Made by a program: the position numbers and the translations under genes. From positions 74,559,821 to 74,623,820 of the forward strand of contig JAHLJT010008756.1 in NCBI GenBank assembly GCA_031308135.1: a DNA stretch of 64,000 bases, given 5' to 3'. Below are positions 43,470 through 54,600 of the stretch, piece after piece; within the stretch, counting starts at the first letter, position 1; the number at the start of each line of letters is the position of its first letter. The DNA is from Acheta domesticus. Its lineage: Eukaryota; Arthropoda; Insecta; Orthoptera; Gryllidae. The notes under the pieces are model-generated. The model ran no database searches and was not told the origin of the DNA. It worked only from the letters and a program-made list of their open reading frames with translations.

Positions 43470-44275
43470 AAAATGTTAAAGAAATCGTGGAGAGACAAAC
43501 CAAATACGGACAATATTTGAAACGAATGGACAGGGTACAGATCAATAAAGATCAATCATTTATGCAGCTCAAAAGGGGAAGAATGAAGCCAGAATCGGAA
43601 GCACTTGTAATAGCTGCCCAAGATCAGGGAGAACACGACACTACGATAAGGCGGTTCTCAAAATTTCCCAAGATGATAAATGCCGCATTTGCCAGGAACA
43701 AGTAGAAACTATTGATCATATTGCCTCAGCTTCTCCAATCCTAGCAAAGACCGAATACTTCAAAAGACACGACAGGGTGTGTAGCTACCTCCACTGGCAG
43801 ATCTGTACCGCCCTCGAAGTTCCAAACACATGCCCCAAGTGGTATGAACACTCACCAAAGCCGGTGACTGTTGGATTGTGTTCGATATTGTATGGCCAAC
43901 AAATCCAAACTGAACGCACGATTGCGGCAAACAAACCGGATACAGTTATCCAGGACTCGGAGAAAAAATCGTGTCTACTTGTCGGTTGCTGTAACTTGCG
44001 ATCAAAACGTCGTTACCAAGGAGGCAGAGAAACGTCTTAAATAGAAGAGTTTGGAAATCGAGATCAGCCGAATGTGGTGCGTAAAAGCACAGGTCGTCCC
44101 GATTGTTATTGGAACTCTGGGATTTGTTCCGCAAAATTTGGGTAAGAACTTGGCTAAACTCCCAGGTAATTCAAAAGACTGGGAAGTGCCAGAAATCGCT
44201 TTATTTGGAACAGCCCACATTTTGCGCAAAATATTGTAGAGGCACCGACAGTCTCAGATCTGCTCCTTAGGTAGC
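43470..44275 (+). pseudogene. LINE 3' end with restriction-like endonuclease, copy 3 (most complete)
   Basis: Three consecutive phases give the best preserved copy. Phase 1 (43487-43705): QYLKRMDRVQ, RGRMKPESEALVIAAQDQG. Phase 2 (about 43674-44040): DDKCRICQEQVETIDHIAS (CCHC zinc motif), TEYFKRHDRVCSYLHWQIC, ALEVPNT and NKPDTVIQDSEKKSCLL (the KPD half of a PD-(D/E)XK nuclease). Phase 3 (44051-44239): LEIEISRMWCVKAQVVPIVI and ALFGTAHILRKIL. At least two frameshifts and several stops inactivate it. The domain order fits the C-terminus of R2/R4-type LINE proteins, where the nuclease nicks target DNA. The reverse transcriptase is absent. Confidence 0.72.
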
Positions 44276-44329
44276 TGGCATTGACATTGACATTGATACA
44301 CACATTACAGAATACAGAACAGCTGATGC

Positions 44330-44900
44330 TACTCGACACGAAATATGTTAAAGAAATCATGGAGAGACAATCTACTCCAAGGACAATACGTAAAACGAAT
44401 GAAAGAGTTACAGATCAAAAACACTAATCTCTTCAAAGGGGAAAAATGAAGCTACAATTGGAAACAGCAATAGATACCCAAAATTAGGCATTGAGTACAC
44501 ATTACGATAAAGCGATTCTCAAAATGCAGTGTACGTTTGAGAATGGCAAACATCGTATTTGTTAGGTACATGTAGAAACCTTAGCGTCTCAGCTTGCCCA
44601 ATATCCTTCTATCAAAGACAGAATACATGAAAAGGCACGATAGTTTCTGTACTTACCTGGCTGACAGATATTTAATGTCTTCAAATTTCCAAATTCATGC
44701 TCGAAATTATATGAACACGCCAAAATTTGTTGAACTGTTCACAATACTGTATGATCAATAAATCCACACTGATCAAAGTAGAGCAGCAAACAAACTGGAC
44801 ATTGTTTCTCGAGATTAGGAGAACAAATCGTACCTTCTTGTAGATGCTGCTATTCGTTCAGAACGTCGTAACCAAGAAGACGGAGAAACGACATAAAAAA
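44330..44900 (+). pseudogene. LINE 3' end with restriction-like endonuclease, copy 4 (highly decayed)
   Basis: It begins with KEIMERQ-like sequence (AAAGAAATCATGGAGAGACA) equivalent to the start of copy 3, then GGGAAAAATGAAGCTACAAT (GKMKLQL for RGRMKPE), a degenerate CRIC zinc region near 44550, and a KPD-like AAACTGGACATTGTT. Stops are frequent in every phase. It lies head-to-tail, 55 bp after copy 3, which suggests two independent insertions or an old tandem duplication followed by decay. Confidence 0.6.
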
Positions 44901-44904
44901 TCGC

Positions 44905-45335
44905 CATTTTTCGGCCTGCGATGACATAACTTTCTCTTCTTACGAAGTATTGATAAGACAAGAAAGTAACTAGTGGTGCTACAGAATGGCAAAGACTTTC
45001 CCGTATTAGTTTTCTAATTCCTTTGGTCTCGGCTATCTATTCGGACGTGCTATATATTTTTGCCAGCTGCCATCTATAGCCGCACAAATTTCGTTTTTTA
45101 ACATTTTCTTAATTTTTCGGTTTCTTAATAGTAGAACATAAAAATATTATTTTAAGAATATTAAAGAACAGTGAAAGCTCGTTCTAAATGGCAATTTTCT
45201 TTGCAAAAAATTTGGAACTGATTTTAAGAGAATGAGGTTTAAGCGATAGTGTAAATGCGAAATTTGAAGCTCTTTTTCACAGGAATCTTTTGTGTTTTTG
45301 AAAACTTTTATTTGAAGTACTTTAACTCACTCTCT
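44905..45335 (+). mobile_element. Subunit element, one-subunit copy preceded by a terminal hairpin
   Basis: GCGATGACATAACTTTCTC leads into a 39-bp imperfect palindrome at 44929-44967 (ACTTTCT...AGAAAGT). Two bases later CTAGTGGTGCTACAGAATGG (44970) starts a new copy that matches the 10663 element through the first subunit and stops near 45335 (TTGAAGTACTTTAACTCAC). So the 3'-terminal hairpin of one unit directly abuts the head of another. Confidence 0.75.
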
Positions 45336-47172
45336 TTCTTACAAAATTAGGGCAACACGGTAATTGAGGAAGAGCACATATCAAACTGGCGATGAGGGTG
45401 CCCTTGCCATGTACTGGAAGCAGGTGTGCACCTCGTGGGTTAGGTTTGCTAGAGTACAGAAAAAATTGAAGGAAGTGCCTCATTGTTAAGACAGTGGTAC
45501 CATATTTGCAAACAATGTCGAATAAGGTTATTGCCTAACAAGGTTATTGAGAGACGGCGTAACAGGTTGGCAACGATGACTGATTAAACATTAAATTTCC
45601 GAGAGCAAAAAAAAGTGAAAAACTTTTTAATGTTAATGCAACATTTTTAATGTGATATTTACAATTTAATAAATGCAGTTAGGATAAAACACTTGCCGTT
45701 ATAGGTGGTAGATGTTTTTTTTTAATTTTTGCGCTACAATACTAAATTAGCATGTGAACTTGAACGGACTTTTAGTTTACCTCTTTCTGAACAGTTTCCT
45801 CTCCTAAAAATTGCTAATTTTTATTTTGTTATATTTTTATTAACATGTTTCCAAAGAATTTCCCAGTCGTTGCCACTTGAAAATTGGAAACGTATTTAAG
45901 ATCAAAAAAGGCCAAAAAACTGTCGGTTCATGTTACATTATTAGAATACCAATATAATAAGATGTTTTAAGCTTATTCTTTAATTATTAAATAAGAGAAA
46001 ATAAATAAAGTATCTTTGTTCAAATCCTCGTCATTAAAAGACATTCGGTCCACGTTCTGAAAGTTTGAAAGAATTAGGAAACCTCCAATTTTTATTTTTC
46101 AAAATTTTGTTCTTGAAATGACCAATATGACGCAGTGACCCTCAACGGGTGCCGTTACCCTGTTTGTGTTCAAACTTGTCTTTTAAATTTGTATATAATT
46201 TTTCAATGAGATGAGTAGGGGGGAAATGGATTTAGTCACGGAACCACTTTGCATATTGTATGTCGTGGTCGCTGACTTACTATTTGCCTTTATAATCCAG
46301 GCGACTGCACACCATTGTGGACACTCCCGGCGCGGTGACCTCAGGGCAGCACCCGCATGCGGCCACACCTCCCGAACGGCGACACGTGTTTCCACATGCG
46401 TGCAGCTTAAAAGCTCTTATTCGCCTGCCTTTTGTCCGTCCCTGCGTAACGGAACATCGCACCCAACCCGGGGCAGAACTGTAATTATAAAGAGCCTTAG
46501 AACATAACATAGCTTATCTTGTGGCTTTCATTTTGTTCGAAATCGCTGTAAAATGAATGTTCTCTTAGATTGAGTTTTACCGTTAGCCTTTCCTACATCA
46601 GAAGAGCTCTCGCAGTTTTCATGTTACCGCATGCCGCTACGAAATATTCTGAATTGTCTTGATAGATCTGACACGCAAAGATGGCCCAAACAAGACTCAT
46701 CGAAATCCCTTGATCATACTAAGATATTGGAAAAGACACACCAGTTTTTCTCTTCTGCACATCAGTGCTTTCATACAATCTTCCAGGATGTAAGAAAGAA
46801 TAAATAAAAAATTCCGAATTTACTATTTTTACGAGCATAGTGTACGCTGTGTTGGAGGAGTTGATTAAATTATAAATCTGTATGTAACTAGTTTCGAGCT
46901 GTTGCGCCCTAGTATTTTGTGTGTAAGCATCTCGAAATAGGTATTTCACAAAATAATGGATATATTTCATAAGCAGACTATTTAAAAAATTAAAAATTAA
47001 TGAAATTTACACCGTATAACAGAAACAGGTCCATTCGTTTGCGGGTTATATAGAAAATAAAATACTTAGGGATTTGTAGGCATTGCTCAGGAAAATAGGC
47101 AGAAGACCGCAAAATTATATCTCCATTTCGCATCTCTAATACCTTGCTGTGAACTTGAATTAAGTCATTATT
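45336..47172. other. Mostly AT-rich, with one GC-richer patch
   Basis: A GC-richer patch at about 46300-46490 (CACTCCCGGCGCGGTGACC) carries overlapping 70-98-codon frames on both strands with no recognisable domain. Nothing else was identified. Confidence 0.4.
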
Positions 47173-47211
47173 ACTTTCTCAAGTTACGAGTACTTCGTAA
47201 GAAGAGAAAGT
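47173..47211. repeat. 39-bp imperfect palindrome related to the subunit-element terminus
   Basis: Outer arms ACTTTCTC (47173-47180) and GAGAAAGT (47204-47211) and inner arms TTACGA (47184-47189) and TCGTAA (47195-47200) pair around a 5-nt loop, with a symmetric 3-nt mismatch between them. Read on the minus strand, ACGATTACAATACTTTCTCT plus TCTTACGAAGTA aligns with the 44929 hairpin in its left half. It is a solitary hairpin with no subunits attached. Confidence 0.88.
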
Positions 47212-49248
47212 ATTGTAATCGTGGCGCCAGAAAATGATTGTTCGAAATAAAATCTTACTGCCATGCTCTGGTAAGGAAAAAGTGGATAAATCTTGTTTTG
47301 ACATCGCTAGCAATATGGTGTAAACGTTTGCAACTATATCAAATCACTAGGTATAATATTTTAGTTTTGGTATTTAAGCGCAGGAAGATATTTTGGGCGG
47401 AGGGACAGTGTTTTTCTTTGACTTACCTACTCAGTATCAAAGCCAATGCTGACGGGTTATTCGAGAGCTTAAGAATACCCAAAATGTTGAAAAAAAGTAT
47501 ATATCTCCCTTTTCAAGGTATTAATTCTTTTATACAAGTAAATGAACTTATGACCGTGTCGTTACCATTTTACGTGCGAATTTGATCCGATACTGATAAG
47601 GTTGCATTGGAGATTGCTTGAACCTGCCCGAGCAGGCTCTTTCTGGCAATGCCGCATATGCGTAAAGTTGTTCGCTCTTTCTTACAGCCACGTGCCTTTT
47701 TCTCTTCAGAAGAGTAGACTTTTCTGATGAGGTGCATGCGTTTGTCGTGTTATCGCTGTCAATGCATAACTCTGGTATCTTGACAGGGTAAAATGTTAAC
47801 ATAGGGAAAATGGGCTAAAAATTGTCTCGCAGATTACTGAAGTGTTGTTACTTCGTAGGTTGGATCTTTGGGTGCGAAATGGCATTTTTCTCCGGGGGAA
47901 TGTTCTAAATTCTAAGGAGGGATGAAACAACGAATTCACAAGTGCAACGAAACTTATCTTCGTTTAGACATGGAAGACAAGGAAAGTTTTTCTCAATTTA
48001 TTTCATTTGGTTGCAATTATTGGAACATGTAAGTAGATATTATGAGGCGCCTGAATATGAATTGTGTCCTTGGCGGGAACGAATTAATACTTTTTTCAGC
48101 ATGCGGACATCCAACTTTAGAGAGCAAGATGCCCCGTATCATCCCATTAATTCGAACCCTGTTTTTTTAGATGTACTTTAGTTTTTCCTTACCAAATAAG
48201 CTAACGTCTTTTCGAACGTTTCATCCGGCATACGTGTACGTAAATCTATAATACAAAGTTCGAATACAAGTATTAATTGAAGGAGAACCAATTAGCTCAA
48301 GGGCCTTCTGAGAGGTGTCAATGGTTTTGTTAGATACCAAGAAGATAGAAATTAATTAAAAACAATGAAACAGCTTCCATTTTGACTGAAAAAAGAAAAT
48401 GATGTGAATACGCAAATTATCTACGTATACAATTTGATCTCATTTTATCTATAGTTTCTTCACTAATATAAACAAAATATACTCTTAGCATTGTATTTGT
48501 TTTAGAACTTTTATTTTAATTTAGAACTTTCAAAAATAAAAGTTATGTCAACATCTTAAAAATTAAAAATATGCAAAATAGAATATGAAATATTACATTT
48601 AATTTTCAATTATCTACAATAACTTGGCGCACACCGCATCTCAATAACTTGAACTGTCTCGAATGTTTTTGGTGTGGTCATCTAGTGGTCTAGCATGTAT
48701 ATCGTAATAAGTGTAAAGTTGAGTCCCTTCAATTCTTTTCTGTCCTTCCAGTAATTTTTATTGGCTTGCAATGTAAGGGCCTACCGCAGCAAAAAATGCT
48801 GCTCCCATTAATAGTAGAATAGTATGAAAGTAAACACATAAGGTTTCCATTAAGTTAGTTTCGCCAATGCTCCGCAAATTAAGGTTAGCACGTCAAACGA
48901 GCATTGCGAACTAAGTTGCGTGAGGTTCGAAGCTTTGTGACTTCTTAGGAATTATGCAACGCGCTCTATCTGTACGCCCCAGTGGCCCTGCACTCACCTG
49001 TCGGCGATAAACCCCCTCCCCCCTCAGCGAGTTGCGTTAGTCCGGGTCAGTTGCCGCGTTTTTTACTACGGAACTATCGCCCTCAGATAGCCCCAGCGAA
49101 TTTCAAGGGCGTTTGCTTAATGGAGACAAGTTTTTATCGTACCATTTTAACCTGGGTGATAAACTGAATAATTTCAGGGGCGGAAACATTTGAATTTGAA
49201 GTATTGTAATCTAACTTGTGACGGTCACCTGACAACGACCTACAATTA
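47212..49248. other. AT-rich sequence, nothing recognised
   Basis: The 115-codon frame at 47238-47585 and the frames at 47548-47802 (minus) and 47942-48181 were inspected. None shows a recognisable domain, signal peptide or repeat pattern. They may be chance frames or degraded unknown genes. Confidence 0.4.
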
Positions 49249-49384
49249 CAGTGCGCTCAGTTTAACCGGCCTCCTCGGGAACGGCACTCAGACCGGATAA
49301 CGATTTGGCCGGTTAAACAGCGTTCCCTTAATAACATTAAAATAAACTATTGAAATTATATTTATCATAAAAAATACGTGTATA

Positions 49385-49660
49385 GCCTTCATAGCCCTCG
49401 GGTGGTTCGTGGACGGCGTTCATTGAGGCGATCCCGTGCTCGATTCCCGAGAGGGGCAAAATTGAAGCTGAAGGTTTCTAATACAAATCGTCTGCGTTTC
49501 TGCTGTGTGATAGCTGTGTGACGAAAGAAGAAGCTCAGGCAGGCCAAGAAAACTAGGTAAGGTGATGGAAATACCTCATGCAAGGTACTTGCCTCTCTTA
49601 TCCCCAGGTGTGTGTAAACAATAAAAACAGGGCCTAGATCTAGCAGCACCGCTAGCTAGT
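49385..49660 (+). mobile_element. tRNA-derived SINE inside the pogo-like element
   Basis: CTCGGGTGGTTCGTGGACGG (A box) and GTGCTCGATTCCCGAGAGGG (B box with pairing T arm) form a tRNA-like head at about 49395-49455. A body of about 200 bp follows, ending near a TCTAGCAGCACCGCTAGCTAG segment. The acceptor stem is not convincing, so no functional tRNA is called. The minus-strand 86-codon frame is incidental. Confidence 0.6.
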
Positions 49661-50085
49661 AAAAATGGGATGCATCCAACCCAAAAATGCGTAATATGAA
49701 CATTTGTAAATAATACATAAAGAAACACACAAATATATACATACATAAACACATACGTTTATGCATATATATAGCCTACTTAACATCAATGTGATATAAG
49801 TATGTATTATTAAGAAAATATACCCTGAAAGAACTTGCTTTGTTGGAAGAAAACTTAACGCGTTACCGTAGGCTTCTGTAAGTTAGAGTACATACCTGCG
49901 TTACATTTAAGTAAATGTGTTAAGTTTTACAAAACTGGCCATTATGTCTCTCAGCATGGTACTGCACTGCACATAAAAACAAAAAATAAGGTTTAAAAGT
50001 AATCGTGAATTTTCTTTTGTTTCTTCGCACTTAGATGTCGCGACAGGTGCGCTTGTCACCATCGTCTCAAACTCGTGGCGGCCGT

Positions 50086-50664
50086 TTAACCCTCGTAAGC
50101 CGTTTCACTGTGGAATTTTTTGGATCCCACAATCATTAATTTGTTAATATTTTTCTGAATATTTGCAGGACAATTTCAGCCTTCTTACTTTTCTATGCCT
50201 TCATGCACTTATTAAGCCGGTGCGAAACAACTTTTAAAATTTTATTAGATAGGATTTATTTCGATTCATGGGACCGAGATGACCTAAGGTATAGTCTGTT
50301 ATTTTCCCATTCTCATTTGGAACATCTTGCATTAACTTCAAGACTTTTTTCTACTGCAGTCAATATTTGATTTATCTCGAAATAACTTTCACAAACTCTT
50401 ATTAATATTCTGAAACATTACGTATCAAAAATTGAGGTTTCATACGGTGAAGTTTATTTTTTATATGAAATATTTAATATGAAGAGATTATATTTAATAT
50501 TTTATTGAAAATAACGTATAAAAGAAATCCTTATATAAAATCAATTATTTACAATATATTGCCAAACACATTTATTTTTACCAGTAATGAGTAAAGCTTG
50601 GGGTCCAAAATGATCCCAGGTGGGGTACTTGATAGAAAAAAAGCAGATATGGAACGAGGGTTAA
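50086..50664. mobile_element. piggyBac-like MITE with TTAA target sites
   Basis: The element 50090-50660 (571 bp) starts CCCTCGT and ends ACGAGGG, each flanked by the TTAA tetranucleotide (50086-50089 and 50661-50664), the hallmark of piggyBac integration. Subterminal GGATCCCA (left) and GGGGTCCAAAATGATCCCA (right) resemble the inverted subterminal motifs of piggyBac-derived MITEs. The interior is AT-rich with no coding frame. It is inserted into the pogo-like element, so it is the younger event. Confidence 0.72.
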
Positions 50665-50704
50665 AGCAGCGGCAGGTTAAAAGAGGGAGTGCCCTGTATA
50701 TGAA

Positions 50705-51012
50705 GTTGAGAAAGAACGCGGCGTGGCGGAGCTGTCGGATCTAAGAAGCCTCACAGCATTCCATCGACGCGGCGCCAGCGCCACTCAACCACCCCTTCCC
50801 CTCCCCTCCGAATCCCCCTTCCCTCCTTCCCCCTCCTCCCTCGCTGGGTGCTCTCGAGGCGCTTCCGCGGCCGCTGCGAAAATAAACGCTCGCTCGCTGG
50901 CTGCGTGAACGGCCAGGCTTTGTGCGCGCCCGCGCGGCGCGCCACGCCGCACGATAAGGCTCCGCGATAAGGCTGCACTCAGCGTCCCACTCGCTGGGGG
51001 GATCCCGACATC
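50705..51012. other. CpG-rich island
   Basis: About 300 bp of GC-rich, CpG-dense DNA (TCGACGCGGCGCCAGCGCC, GCGCGCCCGCGCGGCGCGCC) begins directly after the pogo-like element. A TATATGAAG lies at 50697-50705. Frames on both strands are compositional. It is a candidate promoter-like CpG island, but no downstream exon was recognised. Confidence 0.55.
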
Positions 51013-51146
51013 GATTTTCCACGCTAACGAATAGATTAACGGATAGTTCGTTTTGTACGCTGTCGAATTATTGACTAATTAGTGATTAAATCCATCTAAT
51101 TAGGTCATTCAACTCATCAACTAATAAAGTCATTCATCTCATAAGT

Positions 51147-51612
51147 ATAGTGAATGTTTGTATTGCGTGAGGTGGTGAGATCCGGCGCCGACCTATGTCG
51201 GCGTGTCGGGATTTTCCTCAATCAAGAATCTCCCATCACCTGGGCACCAGCCCACAAGGGACCAAGTTCTAACACTATGCTCCAGACTGGTCCCTTGGCA
51301 AGTGTGGTACATGTGAGTGTAAATGCAAGTAAAGGATGAAGAAAGGACAAGTAAAGGAAAAGAAGGATCACGCGCGGTCCGTGACCCGTTTGTTAGGGTT
51401 TCGATCAACTCTGGCATTCGCCTGATGTTGATCTAAAAAAACACGGAAAATTACCGATCAGAGAAGCCGGCTGCTAGAATTTTCCTCCAGACAGCGGTTG
51501 AACTCGACTTACCCGACAAGCTAGTGTCGAAAATCTGGCACGGTCGGGACTCGAATCCTAGAACCTCCAAGTCAGAAGCACTGCAGTGTCACCAATTGAT
51601 GCTCTGACCCAC
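51147..51612 (-). mobile_element. SINE family A, 3'-truncated
   Basis: Read from 51612 downward: CAGAGCATCAATTGG and ACTGCAGTGCTTCTGACTTG (head), GGATTCGAGTCCCGACCG (B box), AGCCGGCTTCTCTGATCGGT, and GCGAATGCCAGAGTTGATCG. The 3' half includes GTCGGCGCCGGATCTCACC. The conserved ACTAATGACCTTAGCAG tail is absent at 51147, so the copy is 3'-truncated or recombined. Confidence 0.78.
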
Positions 51613-52379
51613 CTGACCCAGTTTCGCTTTCGATTATTTTGCTGTAGGTGCCCTATGTTTTTAATGAGGGTGTAGAAGCAGTAAAAAAAAAGCCACAGCA
51701 AGCTTCCGCTAATCGTAAATCTTTCAGGCTGTGGCCACTACTCACCTGCAGAGAACCTAATCCGAACACTCTAAGAACAGTTGTTCTGAAGAGTACATTA
51801 TTTCAGTGTATTATCATTCAGCTTATTATAGAAAATTTGTTTATTCGCCAACTCCCATTCTACATCATACAGTTCCATTCTTATAAATGTATATTAGAAT
51901 ACTCTGTAAATTTGTAGTTGAAATTATGGTTCGGATACGGTTGATTCGTAGAAAATGTCGAGGTTGAATTTTCTTCAACCCCGCACTTCAGATTGTCCTG
52001 AACGGTTTGCTCACAGATCCTGTTGATTCATGTTAATATTTTGGATACAGTATGATAAATAGACGAGGCAATACTTCTATATTATTAAGAATATATTAAT
52101 GGCACACTCTTTTTATTAAGCACTTTTTCCTCTTTAATTTTCCACGTCCAGATTCTCAGACTTTGATAATCACGTTTGCGATGTCTTCCACACTACGGAT
52201 ATTAATTTGTACTTTTATACTACACAGTCACAGTCAAGTCTCCTTCTAATACTACGATAACCCCAGTTTAGCAGAATTTGAATAAGGCAAATTAGATTCG
52301 TCTGGTTCTAGATTGGCCAGGTCTGGTGATCTGGTTCTAGTCAAAGCTTTGAGATTTTGAAAAAGATTATATTAAAAGT
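51613..52379. other. AT-rich sequence, nothing recognised
   Basis: The 89-codon frame at 51648-51917 has no recognisable domain. No repeat boundary was seen. Confidence 0.4.
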
Positions 52380-53604
52380 TAGGGGGTTCTTTACATGAAT
52401 CCCCCCGACATTTTCAAAATTTTCTCAAAAGGGCTCCAAATTTGTTCTTTACATTTCTTGTAAGAATAGAGTAAAATACACTTAAGGTGGCAGAGGTCCG
52501 ATTTATACGGATAACTCTGAATTTTCGAAAATTGCAAAAGTTTAAAATTTTTTCGGCGTTTTTCTGGAACTACGAAATTGAAGAGATTTTTGAAATAAAA
52601 TTTGTTGCCCAAAGTGAGTTCTTTCATTAAGGTAATATACATTTTTTTGAAAAGTTTAGTTGTTTTCGCGCAATATTGCTTACAATATGTGCAATTTTAA
52701 AAAATTACAGAAACTAGATTTTCTCGAAAACGGCTCCAAATTTTTTCTTTAAACTTTTGGTATGTGTAGTGCCTAGTGTATTTTATGAGATGACAAAAAC
52801 GCCATTATGCCCTATTATTTGTTTTTCAAAAATTGGAAAAATGTAATGTTTTTGACTTGTCTCTTCGTCTTGTCTCAACGTCTTGACGTCGTTAATAATT
52901 ACACTGGCGGCAATTTTTTTCACATTATTATACTTACTAGTTCAAGTGCTTTCAATAATGTCAAGTAAAGTTTCTCGAAAACACAACCATTTTCTGTGAA
53001 AAGTATCTCAAAATTGCTCATTTTCAGAAAAAGCTCAAACGCCTGTTTCTCATATGATTGCAATATTTTTCTTCAAACTTTTGTAATGGATAGTGCTAAT
53101 TACACTCTTTAATGTGACATAAAGTTTATTTTGAGTAATTTTTTGTTTTTTCAATAATTATATAAATTTTTTTAAAAGGTCTCTCACATCTTTAATATGC
53201 CCATTACCAGCAATTTTTAAACATTATTATATTTGTGAGTGAATGTGCATCAAATAACTTCAAATAAAGTATTTTGAAAACTCAAAACTTTTCTGTGAAA
53301 ATGAGCTTCAAATTTCATTTTATAGTAGCGCTAAAACGCTATTTTTTTTAAAACGGCACATCATTTTTGAAAGAAAATTGTCATTTAGGACTAGGTTTTT
53401 GTGTTCTTTAATATTCTAAAATTAATATTTCCGTTCTACCAATAGAAAACTAAAAAATTAAGAAAATGACAAAAAATGTACTTTTGGCAGTAATAGATGG
53501 CTGCTGGCAAGAAAGAGTATGTGGCAATTCCGAATAGCTAGCGAAGACCCAAGGAAATAGAAAACTAATACGGGAAAGTCTGTGCCATTCTGTTGCACCA
53601 CTAG
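52380..53604 (-). mobile_element. Subunit element, four-subunit copy
   Basis: Read from 53604 downward it starts CTAGTGGTGCAACAGAATGG. Plus-strand anchors for the four subunits are CGGCACATCA (53354), GATTGCAAT (about 53056), CGGCTCCAAA (52731) and GGGCTCCAAA (52431), giving spacings of about 298, 325 and 300 bp. The post-subunit segment GGGGGGATTCATGTAAAGAA matches copy 1, but the element ends near 52380, before the terminal hairpin. It confirms the subunit order seen at 10663-12055. Confidence 0.82.
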
Positions 53605-54099
53605 TTTCAATTTGTTACCAGCGTCTGAGTGTGCAGTTGGCGTTGTTATTGTAGATTTCTATTGCAGTTTTATGAGGCAAGCAGAAAGATATTGAAATTA
53701 ACTTCGAGATTGTGCCATTGTGTTTGCTTACTCAACAAATTCCAGCAAATCGGTGTATACATAACTTGTGCACTTACTACGCACGAACTTAGGGAGTTCT
53801 CAGTGTTTCTTCTAACACGATACGATGAATATATTAACATATTCACACATTCATATTTTTTTAGAGATTGGACAGTTATGACGATTGGGATAAACTTTCA
53901 TTAATAATATCACGGGTTTAGAAATTACCTATAAATCACCCATCACCAAGAGAACTAGTAGCTAAGAAAACTATCAATATTTTGAAGAAGAATATTACCC
54001 AACATCTACTTCTTTTTAAAAAAGGTTTGACATAATTTAAATAGCTGCTGTTGAGAGATAATTTGTAATGAGTTAAATCTCAATCTTTAATATTGGAGG

Positions 54100-54600
54100 T
54101 GTGTAACACGTGCTAATAATATTTGAACTTTTGAAATTTTCAAAATTTCAAATGTTTTAATAAAAATGAAAACTAGATACCATTTACAAACGCATTTTTC
54201 TCTATTATATAAGAAAAGAAAGAAAAAATTGCAGCGATTTTTCCGAAAAATTTGGATACGTTACATGGGCTTCAGTAAAGAACCTCCAAATATTAAAACG
54301 TGTTAATAATTTTCGGAAAGACATTCTGACGAAGTTTCCGCTCAAAAGATTCTAACCTCAGAGAGTTTTGCATGACACATCCACACAATCACTCAGTTTT
54401 TTTTTGTGATATAAAATTTGGTAAATCTCCTCGCAACAAATCATCTTTGTATCATCACAAATAGACTAATTCTGCGTCCGAAGTTACAATTGAAAAGAAC
54501 CATTAACACTGATTTTACAACCGAAAAGCCGAGATTGTGTTTTGGGGGTGATTGCAATATTTTTTCTCCCTATTCTACAGTCTAGGAAGGAAAAGTAATG
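54100..54600 (+). mobile_element. Diverged relative of the subunit element with terminal hairpin
   Basis: GAAAACTAGATACCATTTAC and GCAGCGATTTTTCCGAAAAA, then TACATGGGCTTCAGTAAAGA plus ACCTCC, correspond in order to the last subunit and post-subunit segment of copy 1. About 260 bp later, GTGATTGCAATATTTTTTCT leads into an imperfect palindrome (CTCCCTATT...TAGGAAGGAAAAGT, about 54560-54597). It matches the 28300-28910 relative in layout. Confidence 0.5.

Larger units (their letters stand above)
49249..50696. mobile_element. pogo/Tigger-like non-autonomous DNA transposon
   Basis: The left end CAGTGCGCTCAGTTTAACCG (49249 on) and the reverse-complemented right end CAGGGCACTCCCTCTTTTAA plus CCTGCC share CAG-GC-CTC...TTTAACC-GCC. 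TA dinucleotides flank both ends (49247-49248 and 50697-50698), as expected for Tc1/mariner-pogo insertion. A GGCCGGTTAAAC motif is repeated near the left end and GGCCG(TTTAA) near the right. No transposase frame remains. Two later insertions lie inside, a tRNA-SINE and a piggyBac-like MITE. Confidence 0.5.

Noticed and set aside
43042..43545. Overlapping 90-124-codon frames on both strands
   Set aside because: GC-island shadows with a G homopolymer; no domain and several open phases.
44655..44680. Minus-strand CAG/GTAAGT as a second recursive splice site
   Set aside because: It lacks a pyrimidine tract and lies inside a decayed LINE copy.
46183..46510. Overlapping 70-98-codon frames
   Set aside because: Both strands are open over a GC-richer patch, with no domain or splice context.
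10663..53604. Helitron 3' end (CTAG preceded by a hairpin) at the subunit-element head
   Set aside because: A GTGC/GCAC stem of only 4 bp precedes CTAG in two of four copies, and insertion between A and T does not hold for all copies.
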